Positions 24,594 through 36,750 of a stretch of DNA of 64,000 bases are shown here, one piece after another (within the stretch, counting starts at the first letter, position 1; every line of letters begins with the position of its first letter). Source of the DNA: Gottfriedia solisilvae (GTDB lineage: Bacteria; Bacillota; Bacilli; Bacillales; Bacillaceae_G). Under the pieces are notes generated by a model. It did not search any database. It was not told the DNA's origin and worked only from the letters and a program-made list of their open reading frames with translations. The stretch covers positions 248,001 to 312,000 of the forward strand of contig NZ_NETJ01000002.1 in the NCBI RefSeq assembly GCF_002128405.1, in the 5' to 3' direction. A program made the translations under genes and the position numbers.

Positions 24594-26702
24594 ATGATGA
24601 ATAATTTGCAAGCTTTACTCCAACGATTTAAGAATCAATCACTTGTCATATTATTTTGTATCATAACTTTAGGTTTAACGAGTTTTCTTCTTCTAATTAG
24701 TCATGTTAGACCAATAAAATACGATGTTGAGCTATTATCAATTTCAGACCAAACAATCTATTCTCCGATTACAATTGAAGATAAGGTTGCTACATATAAA
24801 AAACGTCAAGAAGCTGCAGCAAGAGTTGAAGATGTATATAAATATGAAGAAAATTACACCCAAAATCGGATCGATATTGTTAATTCTATTTTTGATATTG
24901 TAGAAGAAGTAACGAACGAAAATGTTAAAAGTAGTCAATCTATCAATGGACAAGCGTTAATCAAAAAAGAGATTAATCAAGTGAAAGAAAAGCTTCCAGA
25001 TGATATTCGTAAAAATTTTGAAGACGATTTAATCAGTTCTTTATTGAAGTCATCAACTGAACAATTAAATATCGCAAAGGCTTCTTTAAATACGGCTATC
25101 AATAATGTTATGTCCGATGAAATTACAACAAATCAAATTGAAGAAGCACGAGCAAATCTTAGAACAGAATTATCATATGTTAGCGTTAATCCTGGTTTAA
25201 AAGATGCGATGATCAATATAGGGGAATTTGCAATTGTTCCAAACTATTTTTTTGATGCAGACGTAACAAAAGAACGCAAACGACTAGAAAGCGAAGCTGT
25301 TGATAGTGTCTATATTCTTCAAGGGCAGGTTCTTGTAAAAGTTGGAGAAACGATTACAAAAGAAAAATATGATCAATTGAAACTAGTCGGACTGATTAAA
25401 AACAATCAGTCTGTTCAGCCATATGTTGGTTTAATTTTATTAATAGGTGTCTTGCTTTACTTTGTGTTAAAACAAACAGAGTCTTTAAAAGAGAATGATA
25501 ATAACTATATCGTCGCTTACTTTGGTATCGTCATTTTTACACTTTTAATATTGAAAATTGTAAGTTTGTTCCAAAAAATTGAGTTTTCAGGTCTTGTATA
25601 CGTTGCACCAGTTGCAATCGGTACTTTGTTAATTAAATTCTTATTAGGGAATCGCTATTTAATGGTGACGGCGATTATCTTCTCAATTTGTGGAAGTATC
25701 ATGTTTAATGAAGAGGTAAATGGTGCAATTAATTATTCAACGGGAATTTACATATTATTTAGCTCAATTGCCGTTTTATTTTTAAATGAAGAACGAAATA
25801 AACGTTCGATGATTATCCATGCCGGTGTGCTTATCTCGTTAGTTAATATCGCAACTTTATCGGCACTGATGTTAATTCGAAATGGACAATATTCTTCAGT
25901 GGAAATTGGCATTTACTTATTAATGGGATTAATTTCTGGGATCTTATCTAGTGTGATCACAATGGGAATTCTTCCATTTGTAGAGGATTCTTTTGGTATG
26001 GTTTCGTCATTTAAGTTAGTTGAGTTAGGTAGTCCGAATCATCCATTATTACGTAAAATCTTATTAGAAGCACCAGGAACATATCATCATAGTATTATGG
26101 TTGCGAATCTGGCAGAAGCCGCATGTGAAGCTATTGGAGCAAATGGCTTATTAGCTAGGGTAGGATCGTATTATCATGATATTGGTAAGACGAATAATTC
26201 AGGCTTCTTTATTGAAAATCAAATGGGTGGTCATAACCCGCATGACCGGATTAAACCTTTACAAAGTAAAGATATTATTTTTCGTCATGTAAGTGATGGA
26301 GTAAAAATACTAAAAAAATATAATTTGCCAAAAGATATAATTGATATTGCAGCTGAACATCATGGTACAACTTTATTAAAGTATTTTTACTACAAGGAAA
26401 AAGAAGTTAATCCTGAAGTTAAAGAAATTGATTTCCGTTATCCAGGTCCTAAAGCTCACACGAAAGAATCTGCCATTGTTGGTATTGCTGACAGTGTTGA
26501 AGCAGCAGTACGTTCTTTGAAGGATCCAGATATGGAAAAAATTGAAGAGCTTGTTTCTGCCATAATGAATGATCGTTTAAATGACGGGCAATTTGCAATG
26601 TGTGAATTGAATCTAAAAGAATTACATATCATTGAAAAATCATTATGTGAAACATTACAAGGTACCTTCCATTCTAGAATACAGTATCCAGATGAAAGAT
26701 AA
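24594..26702 (+). CDS. pgpH: HD-family cyclic-di-AMP phosphodiesterase PgpH (YqfF)
   Basis: This product is 702 residues long. Starts at 24594 or 24597 are preferred, with AGGGG just upstream; the longer reading from 24558 begins inside the terminator hairpin. It has one N-terminal membrane helix (about 13-33), a large extracellular 7TM-HD domain (about 35-270), seven membrane helices (about 275-470), and a cytoplasmic HD domain with HHSIMVANLAEAAC, GSYYHDIGK and AEHHGTT. This is the 7TMR-HD architecture. Studied homologues hydrolyse cyclic di-AMP to pApA. Its stop lies 10 bases before ybeY. Confidence 0.94.
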   Translation: MMNNLQALLQRFKNQSLVILFCIITLGLTSFLLLISHVRPIKYDVELLSISDQTIYSPITIEDKVATYKKRQEAAARVEDVYKYEENYTQNRIDIVNSIFDIVEEVTNENVKSSQSINGQALIKKEINQVKEKLPDDIRKNFEDDLISSLLKSSTEQLNIAKASLNTAINNVMSDEITTNQIEEARANLRTELSYVSVNPGLKDAMINIGEFAIVPNYFFDADVTKERKRLESEAVDSVYILQGQVLVKVGETITKEKYDQLKLVGLIKNNQSVQPYVGLILLIGVLLYFVLKQTESLKENDNNYIVAYFGIVIFTLLILKIVSLFQKIEFSGLVYVAPVAIGTLLIKFLLGNRYLMVTAIIFSICGSIMFNEEVNGAINYSTGIYILFSSIAVLFLNEERNKRSMIIHAGVLISLVNIATLSALMLIRNGQYSSVEIGIYLLMGLISGILSSVITMGILPFVEDSFGMVSSFKLVELGSPNHPLLRKILLEAPGTYHHSIMVANLAEAACEAIGANGLLARVGSYYHDIGKTNNSGFFIENQMGGHNPHDRIKPLQSKDIIFRHVSDGVKILKKYNLPKDIIDIAAEHHGTTLLKYFYYKEKEVNPEVKEIDFRYPGPKAHTKESAIVGIADSVEAAVRSLKDPDMEKIEELVSAIMNDRLNDGQFAMCELNLKELHIIEKSLCETLQGTFHSRIQYPDER

Positions 26703-26712
26703 GGTGAAAAAA

Positions 26713-27169
26713 ATGGTTCAATTAGAAATAGACTTTATAGATGAAACGAATGAAGTAACAGACGAGCAACAAGAAGATTTAAAAGGTCTTATTGAATGTG
26801 CCCTTGAATTTGAAGGATTAAGTGGTGAGGTAGAAGTCTCAATCTCGTTTGTTGACGATGAAAGAATTCACGAAATCAATAAAGAATATCGCGAAAAAGA
26901 TCGTGCAACAGATGTGATTTCATTCCCTATGGAAGAGCTAGGTGAAGGTGAAATTGAAATAGTCGGTGTTGACTTGCCTAGAACACTTGGGGATATTGTG
27001 ATCTCTATTCCTACAACAAAAAGACAAGCAGAGGAGTACGGACACTCATTTAGACGTGAGTTAGGCTTCTTAGCTGTACATGGTTGCTTACATTTACTTG
27101 GTTATGATCATATGAATGAAGCTGATGAAAAAATTATGTTTACTAAACAAAAGGAAATTTTAGAAAAAT

Positions 27170-27189
<20 letters not shown>
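26713..27189 (+). CDS. ybeY: Endoribonuclease YbeY
   Basis: This is a 158-residue metalloenzyme. The ATG at 26713 follows AAGGTG by six bases; the longer in-frame reading overlaps pgpH without a ribosome site. The zinc site HGCLHLLGYDH (three histidines) near residues 124-134 is the YbeY signature, and ATDVISFP is conserved too. YbeY matures the 16S rRNA 3' end and takes part in ribosome quality control. It overlaps dgkA by 20 bases and lies near era, another small-subunit assembly factor. Confidence 0.96.
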
Positions 27190-28893
<1,704 letters not shown>

Positions 28894-29214
28894 TCAAGTA
28901 AGTTAAAGGGAATTGAGTTTTAAGCGATTCCCTTTTTTGATACAGAGGTGGACAGGCTAAGGAGAAAAATCTTAGTGTAAATATTAAAGAAACATTCTTG
29001 CATTGCACTTTGATAAGTTCTCTGGCTCTTGTCACCATAAAAAAATAATGCACACTTTTTATAGTTTTGCAAGAGTTTTATTTGTATTTTTTATAAATTT
29101 TGTGCACATGAAAACTGGGAGAGAAGGTCACATTATAAGTAAGCAGGGAAAGTAGTATTTGGCTAATAGGTAATGAGCAATGAGTTGTAGCTATTCTTGA
29201 AAGGTGGTTTCTCA
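28894..29214. other. 321-base gap between era and yqzL
   Basis: Apart from the era terminator nothing firm is seen. A promoter for yqzL-recO is expected between 29030 and 29190, but no good -35/-10 pair stands out. Confidence 0.6.
28905..28937 (+). terminator. Terminator after era
   Basis: AAAGGGAATTG and GATTCCCTTTT pair with one internal mismatch around an AT-rich loop, followed by a T tract. Confidence 0.8.
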
Positions 29215-29358
29215 ATGTTGAATTTTACCTGGGATGTCTTTTCTAAAACTGGAAATGTTGAGACGTATTTAATATTTAAGCAGCTTGAACAGGAACATGT
29301 GGAACAGAAAAGTTACATTGATGAAGAAATAGCTGATATTGATTCCCTACATACGTAA
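29215..29358 (+). CDS. yqzL: YqzL-like small protein
   Basis: This 47-residue product begins MLNFTWDVFSKTGNVETYL and continues with a charged KQLEQEHVEQ segment. It sits between era and recO, the position of yqzL in B. subtilis, and shares the FTWxVFxxTGxVExYLxxK pattern of that family. AAAGGTGG lies upstream. The role is unknown. The stop lies 28 bases before recO, with which it is probably co-transcribed. Confidence 0.85.
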   Translation: MLNFTWDVFSKTGNVETYLIFKQLEQEHVEQKSYIDEEIADIDSLHT

Positions 29359-29386
29359 CCTTCATCCAATTGGATGGTGAGTTGTA

Positions 29387-30169
29387 TTGTTACAACGAGT
29401 AGAAGGGATAGTTTTACGTGCTAATCCTTATGGAGAGTCAAATGTAATTATTACTCTCCTGACTAGAGAATTAGGTAAGATTGGAGTTGTGGCAAGAGGA
29501 GCAAAGAAGACAAATAGTCGACTCGCTTCTGTTACACAACTCTTTACATATGGTTCATATTTAATTCAAAAAGGTTCTGGATTAGGTACCTTAAGTCAAG
29601 GTGAGTTAATTGATTCGTTTAGAGATTTGAGGGAAGATTTGATCGCTACTTCCTACGCTTCGATAATTGTTGAATTAACTGATAAAGCAGTTGAGGAGAA
29701 AAAAAATAATCCATACTTATTTGAGTTAATTCTCCAACTTCTTCAACGTATGAATGATGGTGCAGATGCGGAGGCGTTAACTTACTTATATATGACAAAA
29801 ATGATACCAGTATTAGGATATCATCCTTTCTTTGATTATTGTATCAACTGCAAATGTAGTGCCAATGAAAATATATTTGTAGCTTTCTCTGTGAAAGATG
29901 GTGGATTTTTGTGTCAGCGTTGTAAACATACTGATCCATATGCATTCTCCATAACTGAAAAGTCTGTCAAACTAATGAGATTGTTTTATCATTTCGATGT
30001 AAATCGACTTGGTAAAATTGAAGTTAGTGAACAGACGAAAAAGGTATTACAACAAATTTTGTTTTCATATTATGATGAGTATAGTGGGATTTATCTAAAA
30101 TCCCGTAAATTTTTAGAACAATTGAAGGCGATGGATAATTTCTTAAAATCGGATAAGAAGTCGGAATAA
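29387..30169 (+). CDS. recO: DNA repair protein RecO
   Basis: This 260-residue protein starts with TTG after GGATGGTGAG. The N-terminal OB fold holds VEGIVLRANPYGESNVIITLLTRE-type sequence; the middle is helical; a zinc finger is given by CINCKCS (Cys pair) and CQRC. RecO loads RecA on SSB-coated DNA with RecR and anneals strands. Order yqzL-recO matches B. subtilis, but the next gene is ccpN, because the glycyl-tRNA synthetase pair glyQS is absent. Confidence 0.95.
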   Translation: MLQRVEGIVLRANPYGESNVIITLLTRELGKIGVVARGAKKTNSRLASVTQLFTYGSYLIQKGSGLGTLSQGELIDSFRDLREDLIATSYASIIVELTDKAVEEKKNNPYLFELILQLLQRMNDGADAEALTYLYMTKMIPVLGYHPFFDYCINCKCSANENIFVAFSVKDGGFLCQRCKHTDPYAFSITEKSVKLMRLFYHFDVNRLGKIEVSEQTKKVLQQILFSYYDEYSGIYLKSRKFLEQLKAMDNFLKSDKKSE

Positions 30170-30175
30170 CTTGAA

Positions 30176-30210
30176 GAAGGAAATAGGCTAACTATTTCCT
30201 TCTTTCTTTT
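30176..30210 (+). terminator. Terminator after recO
   Basis: GAAGGAAATAG-GCTAA-CTATTTCCTTC is a perfect 11-pair stem followed by TTTCTTTT. Confidence 0.85.
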
Positions 30211-30272
30211 GTAAATTGTAAAAATAGTATATAATATTTAGTTAGAGAGTATAGCATATTGGAACGTTAGGG

Positions 30273-30911
30273 GTGAGGAACATCGAACTGACAAAAAGAC
30301 AAACTCAAATTCTTGAAATTGTAAAATCAAATGGGCCGATTACGGGAGAACATATAGCAGATAGGCTCGCACTAACTCGAGCAACGCTTCGCCCTGACTT
30401 AGCAATTCTTACAATGACTGGATTTTTAGAGGCAAGGCCACGAGTAGGTTATTATTACACGGGAAGAACGAGTGGTGCTCAAATTATTGAGAAAATCAAA
30501 AAATTGACTGTGAAAGATTTTCAGGCAATACCAGTTGTAGTTGATAGAAGTTCGTCAGTATATGATGCAATTGTTACAATGTTTCTTGAGGATGTAGGTA
30601 CTTTGTTTGTTGTCGATCAAAATACGGTATTATCGGGTGTATTATCTAGAAAAGATTTACTTAGAGCAAGTATAGGAAATAAGGACCTGCATACATTACC
30701 TGTAGATATCATTATGACTAGAATGCCAAACATTACAATTTGCTATAAAGATGATACAATCTATAACGTAGCAAAGAGTTTAATTGAGAAACAAATTGAT
30801 GCTGTCCCAGTTGTTCGTGAAAGTGAACATGGACTTGAGGTAATTGGTCGATTTACAAAAACAAATTTTACTCGTGCGATCGTAGACTTAATGAACAATG
30901 ACATGTTTTAG
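30273..30911 (+). CDS. ccpN: Catabolite repressor of gluconeogenesis CcpN
   Basis: This 212-residue regulator has an N-terminal HTH (about 1-65, with [24 protein letters not shown] as family-specific DNA-binding helix) and two CBS domains (about 78-205). In B. subtilis CcpN represses gapB and pckA under glycolytic conditions, sensing ATP/ADP. The annotated start is GTG at 30273, which fits homologues, but it has no well-spaced ribosome site; GGGGTGAGG overlaps it and would better serve a codon near 30283. The start is therefore uncertain by a few codons. It is followed 20 bases on by yqfL, its usual partner gene. Confidence 0.93.
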   Translation: MRNIELTKRQTQILEIVKSNGPITGEHIADRLALTRATLRPDLAILTMTGFLEARPRVGYYYTGRTSGAQIIEKIKKLTVKDFQAIPVVVDRSSSVYDAIVTMFLEDVGTLFVVDQNTVLSGVLSRKDLLRASIGNKDLHTLPVDIIMTRMPNITICYKDDTIYNVAKSLIEKQIDAVPVVRESEHGLEVIGRFTKTNFTRAIVDLMNNDMF

Positions 30912-30931
30912 TAAAATTAAGAGGTGAACAT

Positions 30932-31744
30932 ATGGGGAATTCAATCGTTTATGTTGTATCTGATTCAGTTGGTGAAACAGCGGAGCACGTCGTTAAAGCA
31001 GCTATCAGTCAATTTCATTATAAATTTGAAATTAGACGCGTACCTTATGTTGAGGATGTAGCAACACTTATTGAAATCGTTCAAGTAGCAAAAGAGAATA
31101 ACGGAATTATTGTTTTTACATTAGTAAAACCAGATATGAGAAATGCAATCCTTGATGAATCGAAAAAAGCCGGTATCATTGTATATGACTTAATTGGTCC
31201 ACTAATTGATACGATTGCGTCAATTAACCAAATGGAGCCAAAAAATGAACCAGGTGTTGTCCGAAAATTAGATGAGGATTATTTCCAACGAATCGAAGCA
31301 ATTGAATTTGCAGTGAAGTATGATGATGGAAGAGACCCTAGAGGGATTGAAAAAGCTGATATTGTATTAATTGGTGTATCAAGAACATCGAAAACGCCTT
31401 TATCTCAATACTTAGCACATAAAGGCTTAAAGGTTGCGAATGTACCATTAGTACCAGAGGTAGATCCTCCTGAGCAATTATATAAAGTTCCAAAAGAACG
31501 TTGTTTTGGGTTAATGATCTCACCTGAGAAATTAAATCATATCCGAAAAGAAAGATTAATTTCATTAGGGCTTCATGATGGGGCGAGTTATGCAAACATC
31601 GCAAGAATTGAAGAGGAACTTAAACATTTTAATAATGTAGTGACTCGTATTGGCTGTCAGATCGTTGATGTTTCAAGTAAAGCGGTTGAAGAATCAGCAA
31701 ATGTAATTTTAGGTCAGTATTATCAAAATAGACATATTAGATAA
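30932..31744 (+). CDS. yqfL: Pyruvate, phosphate dikinase regulatory protein family (YqfL)
   Basis: This 270-residue member of the DUF299/PDRP family has the P-loop [18 protein letters not shown] (about 149-166) and an N-terminal segment [19 protein letters not shown]. In plants and some bacteria such proteins phosphorylate and dephosphorylate PEP-generating dikinases using ADP and phosphate. In B. subtilis YqfL acts as a positive effector in the CcpN circuit, and the ccpN-yqfL neighbourhood is kept here (20-base gap). AAGAGGTG precedes the ATG. Confidence 0.93.
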   Translation: MGNSIVYVVSDSVGETAEHVVKAAISQFHYKFEIRRVPYVEDVATLIEIVQVAKENNGIIVFTLVKPDMRNAILDESKKAGIIVYDLIGPLIDTIASINQMEPKNEPGVVRKLDEDYFQRIEAIEFAVKYDDGRDPRGIEKADIVLIGVSRTSKTPLSQYLAHKGLKVANVPLVPEVDPPEQLYKVPKERCFGLMISPEKLNHIRKERLISLGLHDGASYANIARIEEELKHFNNVVTRIGCQIVDVSSKAVEESANVILGQYYQNRHIR

Positions 31745-31785
31745 TTTCTTTTAGTTTTTGTTCTTGTCGACACAATGACAAATAG

Positions 31786-31820
31786 ACACATTAGATCATT
31801 CTAATGTGTTTTCTTTTTTT
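31786..31820 (+). terminator. Terminator of ccpN-yqfL
   Basis: ACACATTAGA-TCAT-TCTAATGTGT is a perfect ten-pair stem followed by TTTCTTTTTTT. Confidence 0.9.
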
Positions 31821-31860
31821 AAGGCTCTTTTCAGAAATTGTTGTTTTTTCAATTGAAAAT

Positions 31861-31940
31861 AAGTTGCAACGGAAGGTGTGAGACTCCTGTGGGAGATGCG
31901 GGAAGGGAACATCCTGGAGTTGTAATCAACTAACACATTC
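31861..31940. repeat. Repeat family A, truncated copy
   Basis: It carries the start of the family: AAGTTGCAACGGAAGGTG, then GAGACTCCTGTGGGAGATGC and GGGAA, before breaking off at ATCCTGGAG. The second half is lost except for a short AATCAAC end. Confidence 0.6.
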
Positions 31941-32426
31941 TTAAATAGCAACAATAGATACAGAAAACAGCCTTTTTTTAATTCATAAAAATGAACAAAA
32001 AATTCTTTGATGCATATTGCTAGATTTCCACTGTGAAATAGATTATAATAAAAAATTGTATGAAAAGAGTTAATTATAGGTTTAACTTTTTATACTTACG
32101 AATAAACTATGAATATGTGCTTCCTAGTTTATCGAAAGAAGGAAATAAAACTACATAAATCGATACATGTTTTGAAGGAATTAGCAAAGACATGTAGAAA
32201 TTAATCATAAGCAATAAATAAATAGGGTTTTATATAAACCAGAACTAGCAGTTGAATGCAATGCTTATGAACTACTGTAGCGCCTCTTTTTCAGACAATT
32301 AATAATACATATAAGACTTGAAATGATCAAATGATTTTTTAAGAAAAAAATATGAAAAAAATATTGTCGAAACTTGAAGGAATACAGCGAGTTTTATCGA
32401 ATAAAATAGTATATGGAGCTGTCAAT

Positions 32427-34235
32427 ATGGGAAACAGAATTCCCGATGAACTTATTGAGCAAGTTCGTGAGTCAGTAGACATAGTTGATGTAGTGAGTGA
32501 ATATGTTCCTTTAAAAAAACAAGGAAGAAATTACTTTGGACTTTGTCCATTTCATGGAGAAAGCACACCATCTTTTTCAGTATCACCTGAAAAGCAGATT
32601 TTTCATTGTTTTGGTTGCGGTGCTGGTGGGAATTCAATTTCCTTTATTATGCAGCTTGAAGGTTTAAACTTTCAAGAATCTGTACAACAACTTGCACAGA
32701 AGGCAAATATCACTCTACCAACAGATGCGATTGACACTGTGAAAAATCCACAATCTACTGAGCAAGCGATCATGCATGAAGCTCATGAGTTTGTCAAAAA
32801 GTACTATCATCATCTATTAGTTAATACAGCAGAAGGTAAAGAAGCGTTAGACTACCTTATTAACAGAGGCATTTCTAAAGAAGAAATAAAACATTTTGAA
32901 CTTGGTGTTGCACTTGATTCTTGGGATGCTGTTACAAAGGTATTAGAGAAACGTGGATATTCCATGTCAATCATGGAAAAAGCCGGTCTTGTTGTTCGTA
33001 ACGAGCGTGATGGGAACTATTATGATCGATTTAGAAATCGATTAATTTTTCCTATTCATAATCATCAAGGTAAGATTGTTGCATTTAGCGGAAGAATTAT
33101 GGGTGAAGGTTCACCAAAATATTTGAATAGTCCGGAATCATCAATCTTCCATAAAGGGAAATTATTATATCATTTCTATCAAGCTAAAAACGTGATGCGT
33201 AAGCAAAACAGAGCAGTTTTAATGGAAGGCTTTGCCGATGTTATCTCTGCATATAAAGCTGGCGTCAATGACGCTGTTGCTACAATGGGTACTTCTTTAA
33301 CAGAGGATCAAGCAAAAGTGTTAAAAACTACTGTAGATCAAATTATCATATGCTACGATTCAGATCAGGCTGGTATAAACGCGACCGAAAAAGCAGCAAA
33401 TATTCTTCAAAAAGAAGGTTTTACAATAAAGGTTGCACAAATGCCAGATGGCTTAGATCCTGATGAGTACATAAGACAATTTGGACCTGAAAAATTTAAC
33501 TCCTCTATTATTGAAGCTAGTGTATCATTAATGAGTTTTAAAATGCAATATCATCGAAAAGGAAAAAATCTCCTAGATGAAACTGTTAAATTTCAATATA
33601 TTAAAGAAATGCTTCAGGAAATTGCAAAATTAAGTCAACTCATTGAACAAGATTATTACTTAAATCAACTCTCAAAAGAGTTTTCTATCTCAATTGAAGT
33701 GCTTAAGAAGGAATTTGGACAATATAGTAATCAGGCAAATCGTATAACAAATGTAACAGAAGTAAAAACTGATATCAAACGAGATATATCTTCTAAAACA
33801 CTTTTACCTGCACATGTAAGAGCAGAACAAACACTCTTAGCACACATGTTAAATAGCAGAGATGTGACCGAGAAGGTTAGACAGCAATATCAGGGTCTAT
33901 TCTACAATAATGATTATTCCGAGATTATAATCCATCTTTATGCTTATTATGAAGAGGGCAATGAGTCTAATATTAGTAAATTTATGAATTACCTTCCTTC
34001 AAAAAGGTTACTTGAAGTAGTTTCAAAAATTGTCAATTTACAGATAGCACCTGAACTAACAGAGCGAGAGTTAAAGGATTATTTAGATGCATTAAACAAC
34101 TATGATAAGCAACAACGTATACGTGAAAAAGAAATAGACTTGAAAAAAGCTGAACGTGAAGGAGATTTCGTAAAAGCTGCGACAATCCTCCAACAAATTA
34201 CTCAGCTCCGGTCTAGTATGAAATATGTTAAATGA
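32427..34235 (+). CDS. dnaG: DNA primase
   Basis: This 602-residue primase makes RNA primers at the replication fork. The ATG at 32427 gives [16 protein letters not shown], the standard N-terminus, with TGGAG upstream; an in-frame ATG at 32352 would add 25 residues not seen in the family. Zinc-binding domain: [13 protein letters not shown] and HCFGCG. The TOPRIM domain has [14 protein letters not shown] and [14 protein letters not shown]. The C-terminal part is the helicase-binding domain. dnaG is followed by sigA after 29 bases, the classic macromolecular synthesis operon. Confidence 0.97.
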   Translation: MGNRIPDELIEQVRESVDIVDVVSEYVPLKKQGRNYFGLCPFHGESTPSFSVSPEKQIFHCFGCGAGGNSISFIMQLEGLNFQESVQQLAQKANITLPTDAIDTVKNPQSTEQAIMHEAHEFVKKYYHHLLVNTAEGKEALDYLINRGISKEEIKHFELGVALDSWDAVTKVLEKRGYSMSIMEKAGLVVRNERDGNYYDRFRNRLIFPIHNHQGKIVAFSGRIMGEGSPKYLNSPESSIFHKGKLLYHFYQAKNVMRKQNRAVLMEGFADVISAYKAGVNDAVATMGTSLTEDQAKVLKTTVDQIIICYDSDQAGINATEKAANILQKEGFTIKVAQMPDGLDPDEYIRQFGPEKFNSSIIEASVSLMSFKMQYHRKGKNLLDETVKFQYIKEMLQEIAKLSQLIEQDYYLNQLSKEFSISIEVLKKEFGQYSNQANRITNVTEVKTDIKRDISSKTLLPAHVRAEQTLLAHMLNSRDVTEKVRQQYQGLFYNNDYSEIIIHLYAYYEEGNESNISKFMNYLPSKRLLEVVSKIVNLQIAPELTERELKDYLDALNNYDKQQRIREKEIDLKKAEREGDFVKAATILQQITQLRSSMKYVK

Positions 34236-34264
34236 TTCGCGAACTTTTCGAAGGAGGGGAACAA

Positions 34265-35383
34265 ATGGCTGATAAATCGGCTCGTTCTAAAGATACGGAA
34301 ACAGAAGTAACACTCGATCAAGTAAAAGCATTATTAATTGAAAATAGTAAAAAACGTGGTGTAATTACATATGAAGAAATTGCTGATCGTTTAAATGGTT
34401 TTGAAATAGATTCAGATCAATTAGAAGAATTTTACGAACAATTAGGTGAACAAGGAATTGATATTGTCGGTGATGCTGACGATGAGCCTAGAGGTGCTCA
34501 GTTAGAAAAAGAAGAAGAATTCGACTTAAATGATTTAAGTGTTCCTCCTGGTGTTAAAATTAACGATCCGGTGCGTATGTACTTAAAAGAAATTGGTCGA
34601 GTTGACTTACTTTCTGGACAAGATGAAATCAATTTAGCAAAACGTATTGAAGAAGGCGATGAAGAAGCAAAACGCCGCTTAGCTGAAGCAAACTTACGTT
34701 TAGTAGTAAGTATTGCAAAACGTTACGTAGGACGTGGAATGCTATTCTTAGACCTAATTCAAGAAGGAAATATGGGATTAATAAAAGCTGTAGAAAAATT
34801 TGATTACCGTAAAGGTTACAAATTTAGTACATATGCTACTTGGTGGATTCGTCAAGCGATTACTCGTGCAATTGCTGACCAAGCAAGAACAATCCGTATT
34901 CCAGTACATATGGTTGAAACAATTAATAAATTAATCCGAGTTCAGCGTCAATTACTTCAAGATTTAGGTCGTGAGCCATCTCCTGAAGAAATTGGAGAAG
35001 AAATGGATTTACCACCAGAAAAAGTAAGAGAAATTTTAAAAATTGCTCAAGAGCCTGTATCACTTGAAACACCAATTGGTGAAGAAGACGATTCACATTT
35101 AGGTGATTTCATTGAAGACTCAGAAGCTACTTCTCCGGCTGAACATGCTGCTTATGAGATGTTAAAAGAACAGCTAGAAGATGTACTTGATACATTAACT
35201 GACCGTGAAGAAAACGTACTTCGTTTACGATTTGGTTTAGATGATGGCCGTACTCGCACTTTAGAAGAAGTTGGTAAAGTGTTTGGTGTAACACGTGAAC
35301 GTATCCGCCAAATTGAAGCGAAAGCACTTCGTAAGTTGCGTCATCCAAGTCGTAGTAAACGATTAAAAGACTTCTTAGAATAG
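34265..35383 (+). CDS. sigA: Primary sigma factor SigA (RpoD)
   Basis: This is a 372-residue housekeeping sigma factor, of the length found in Bacillus. The ATG at 34265 follows GGAGGGG; the longer reading starts inside dnaG. Region 1.1 is short; region 1.2 has [16 protein letters not shown]; region 2 has [31 protein letters not shown] (core and -10 binding), region 3 [17 protein letters not shown], and region 4 [30 protein letters not shown] (-35 binding). It directs most promoters listed in this window. Confidence 0.98.
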   Translation: MADKSARSKDTETEVTLDQVKALLIENSKKRGVITYEEIADRLNGFEIDSDQLEEFYEQLGEQGIDIVGDADDEPRGAQLEKEEEFDLNDLSVPPGVKINDPVRMYLKEIGRVDLLSGQDEINLAKRIEEGDEEAKRRLAEANLRLVVSIAKRYVGRGMLFLDLIQEGNMGLIKAVEKFDYRKGYKFSTYATWWIRQAITRAIADQARTIRIPVHMVETINKLIRVQRQLLQDLGREPSPEEIGEEMDLPPEKVREILKIAQEPVSLETPIGEEDDSHLGDFIEDSEATSPAEHAAYEMLKEQLEDVLDTLTDREENVLRLRFGLDDGRTRTLEEVGKVFGVTRERIRQIEAKALRKLRHPSRSKRLKDFLE

Positions 35384-35394
35384 AATATTATAGA

Positions 35395-35430
35395 AAAGTT
35401 TATCCATTTTTGGATAGACTTTTTTTATTT
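35395..35430 (+). terminator. Terminator of dnaG-sigA
   Basis: AAAGTTTATCCA-TTTT-TGGATAGACTTT forms a 12-pair stem with one G-T pair, followed by TTTT. Confidence 0.9.
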
Positions 35431-35577
35431 TCAATTGAATTAATTAGGCATAATGGCTTATGAAGAAATTTGTCAAAACCAATCGAATGACCATACTCAA
35501 ATTCCAATAAAAGTGATATTCTAATAACAAAGTGTGATTTTTCAGAATTTTTTCGAGAAATCATTGGAGGATGCAAT

Positions 35578-36114
35578 ATGGATCAGCAACGAAAACAAAT
35601 TATCATAAAAGAAATAAAGTTCTGGAAAGAAAATCGTATGTTACCAGAGCAATATTGTGATTATTTATTAAGTATTTATACTGAAGGTGAATTAAGGGAT
35701 AATTCTCTAGTTTTTGGTTATCATAAATTATGGGCACTCTTAGGAGTTTTACCTTTATTAATGATTCCATTTGTCACCTATCTCCTTTATTTTACAGAAT
35801 TGTCTTTAAATTTGCAAATACTCATTTTCCTATCTGTTTTTCTTTTTTTAGGCATTAATGCAGTACTTTTGACATCAAAGCAGCTTATTTGGAGACATAT
35901 TACTTATCTCGTCATTGCAATTATTTTTTTAGAACTAATAGTAGAAGGGGTAGGAAGCTTTATCAATTTGTCTGCAATGGTAATGGGGAGCATATTATTT
36001 GTAAATTGTACCCTGTGGATTGTAATTGGTTTCTTAAAAAAACTTACGTATTTCATTTATTCAGGGGTGAGCTTAATCATTTTATCAATCGCATATATTC
36101 TCTATATAATGTAA
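35578..36114 (+). CDS. Membrane protein of unknown function
   Basis: This 178-residue product has a cytoplasmic N-terminus (about 1-45) with the pattern EIKFWKENRMLPEQYCDYLL and IYTEGE, which I have seen at the start of similar Bacillaceae membrane proteins, followed by about five helices (49-71, 78-98, 104-124, 128-150, 155-176). It has few charged residues in the loops and no catalytic motif. ATTGGAGGATGC precedes the ATG. It stands between sigA and cccA, with a terminator before it. The function is unknown. Confidence 0.75.
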   Translation: MDQQRKQIIIKEIKFWKENRMLPEQYCDYLLSIYTEGELRDNSLVFGYHKLWALLGVLPLLMIPFVTYLLYFTELSLNLQILIFLSVFLFLGINAVLLTSKQLIWRHITYLVIAIIFLELIVEGVGSFINLSAMVMGSILFVNCTLWIVIGFLKKLTYFIYSGVSLIILSIAYILYIM

Positions 36115-36275
36115 TTCTTAAGAGTGGTATGGGTTTAAGTAAAATGTAATCGGTTAACTATTTTTAAAATTATCCAATATAATACTTTTTTTATTGTTTT
36201 TAATCGTATACAATAATAATGTTATAGTAATTAAATACTTTTTATTTTTTAAGGGGTTACATAAGGGGGATCATA

Positions 36276-36632
36276 ATGAAACGAAATCCATTAATTCCTT
36301 TTGCTTTAATTGCAGCACTAGGAATCGCAGTAATGCTAATTATCTCATTAAAAGGGGCAAAACAAGCTGATGAGATAGCTAATGGTGGTAAGAAGGAAGA
36401 GCAAACTGCTTCTACTAAACCAGATGAAATATACGCTCAAACTTGTGTCAGCTGTCATGGTGACCAATTACAAGGTGCAGTTGGACCTAACTTAACAAAG
36501 GTTGGCGCTAAATACTCTGAAGAAGAGATTAAAGCAATCTTACAAAATGGTAAAGAAGGCGGCATGCCAGCAGGTTTAGTATCAGGTGCACAATTAGATG
36601 CAGTTTCAAAATGGTTATCTGAGAAAAAATAA
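36276..36632 (+). CDS. cccA: Cytochrome c-550 (CccA-type), membrane-anchored
   Basis: This 118-residue protein has an uncleaved N-terminal membrane helix (about 6-25), a charged flexible linker (about 28-50), and a cytochrome c domain. The haem site is CVSCH (C57, C60, H61), and the sixth ligand is probably M97 in GGMPAG. In B. subtilis CccA lies in the same place, after sigA, and carries electrons near the terminal oxidases. GGGG lies upstream of the ATG. It is followed by a terminator and then trmK. Confidence 0.95.
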   Translation: MKRNPLIPFALIAALGIAVMLIISLKGAKQADEIANGGKKEEQTASTKPDEIYAQTCVSCHGDQLQGAVGPNLTKVGAKYSEEEIKAILQNGKEGGMPAGLVSGAQLDAVSKWLSEKK

Positions 36633-36639
36633 TCATATT

Positions 36640-36677
36640 AAATGACCTTTTCTATATGGAGAGGTCATTTTTATTTG
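36640..36677 (+). terminator. Terminator of cccA
   Basis: AAATGACCTTT and GAGAGGTCATTT form an imperfect stem (AAATGACC/GGTCATTT core), followed by TTATTTG. Confidence 0.8.
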
Positions 36678-36750
36678 TTCAATATTAGGATTCTTACATG
36701 AATTAGTGTAAAATATTGTCATGAAAATAATATGAAATGGTGATTTTGTT

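Larger units (their letters stand above)
31745..32426. other. 682-base gap before dnaG
   Basis: The gap holds the yqfL terminator, a partial repeat of family A (31861-31940), and a very AT-rich stretch with TATAAT at 32044-32049 as a likely -10 (its -35 is poor). An in-frame extension of dnaG back to 32352 lacks a ribosome site. No separate gene was found. Confidence 0.65.

Noticed and set aside
31756-31770. 15-base string TTTTGTTCTTGTCGA shared with 49352-49366
   Set aside because: A single 15-base match in 64 kb of AT-rich DNA is expected by chance.
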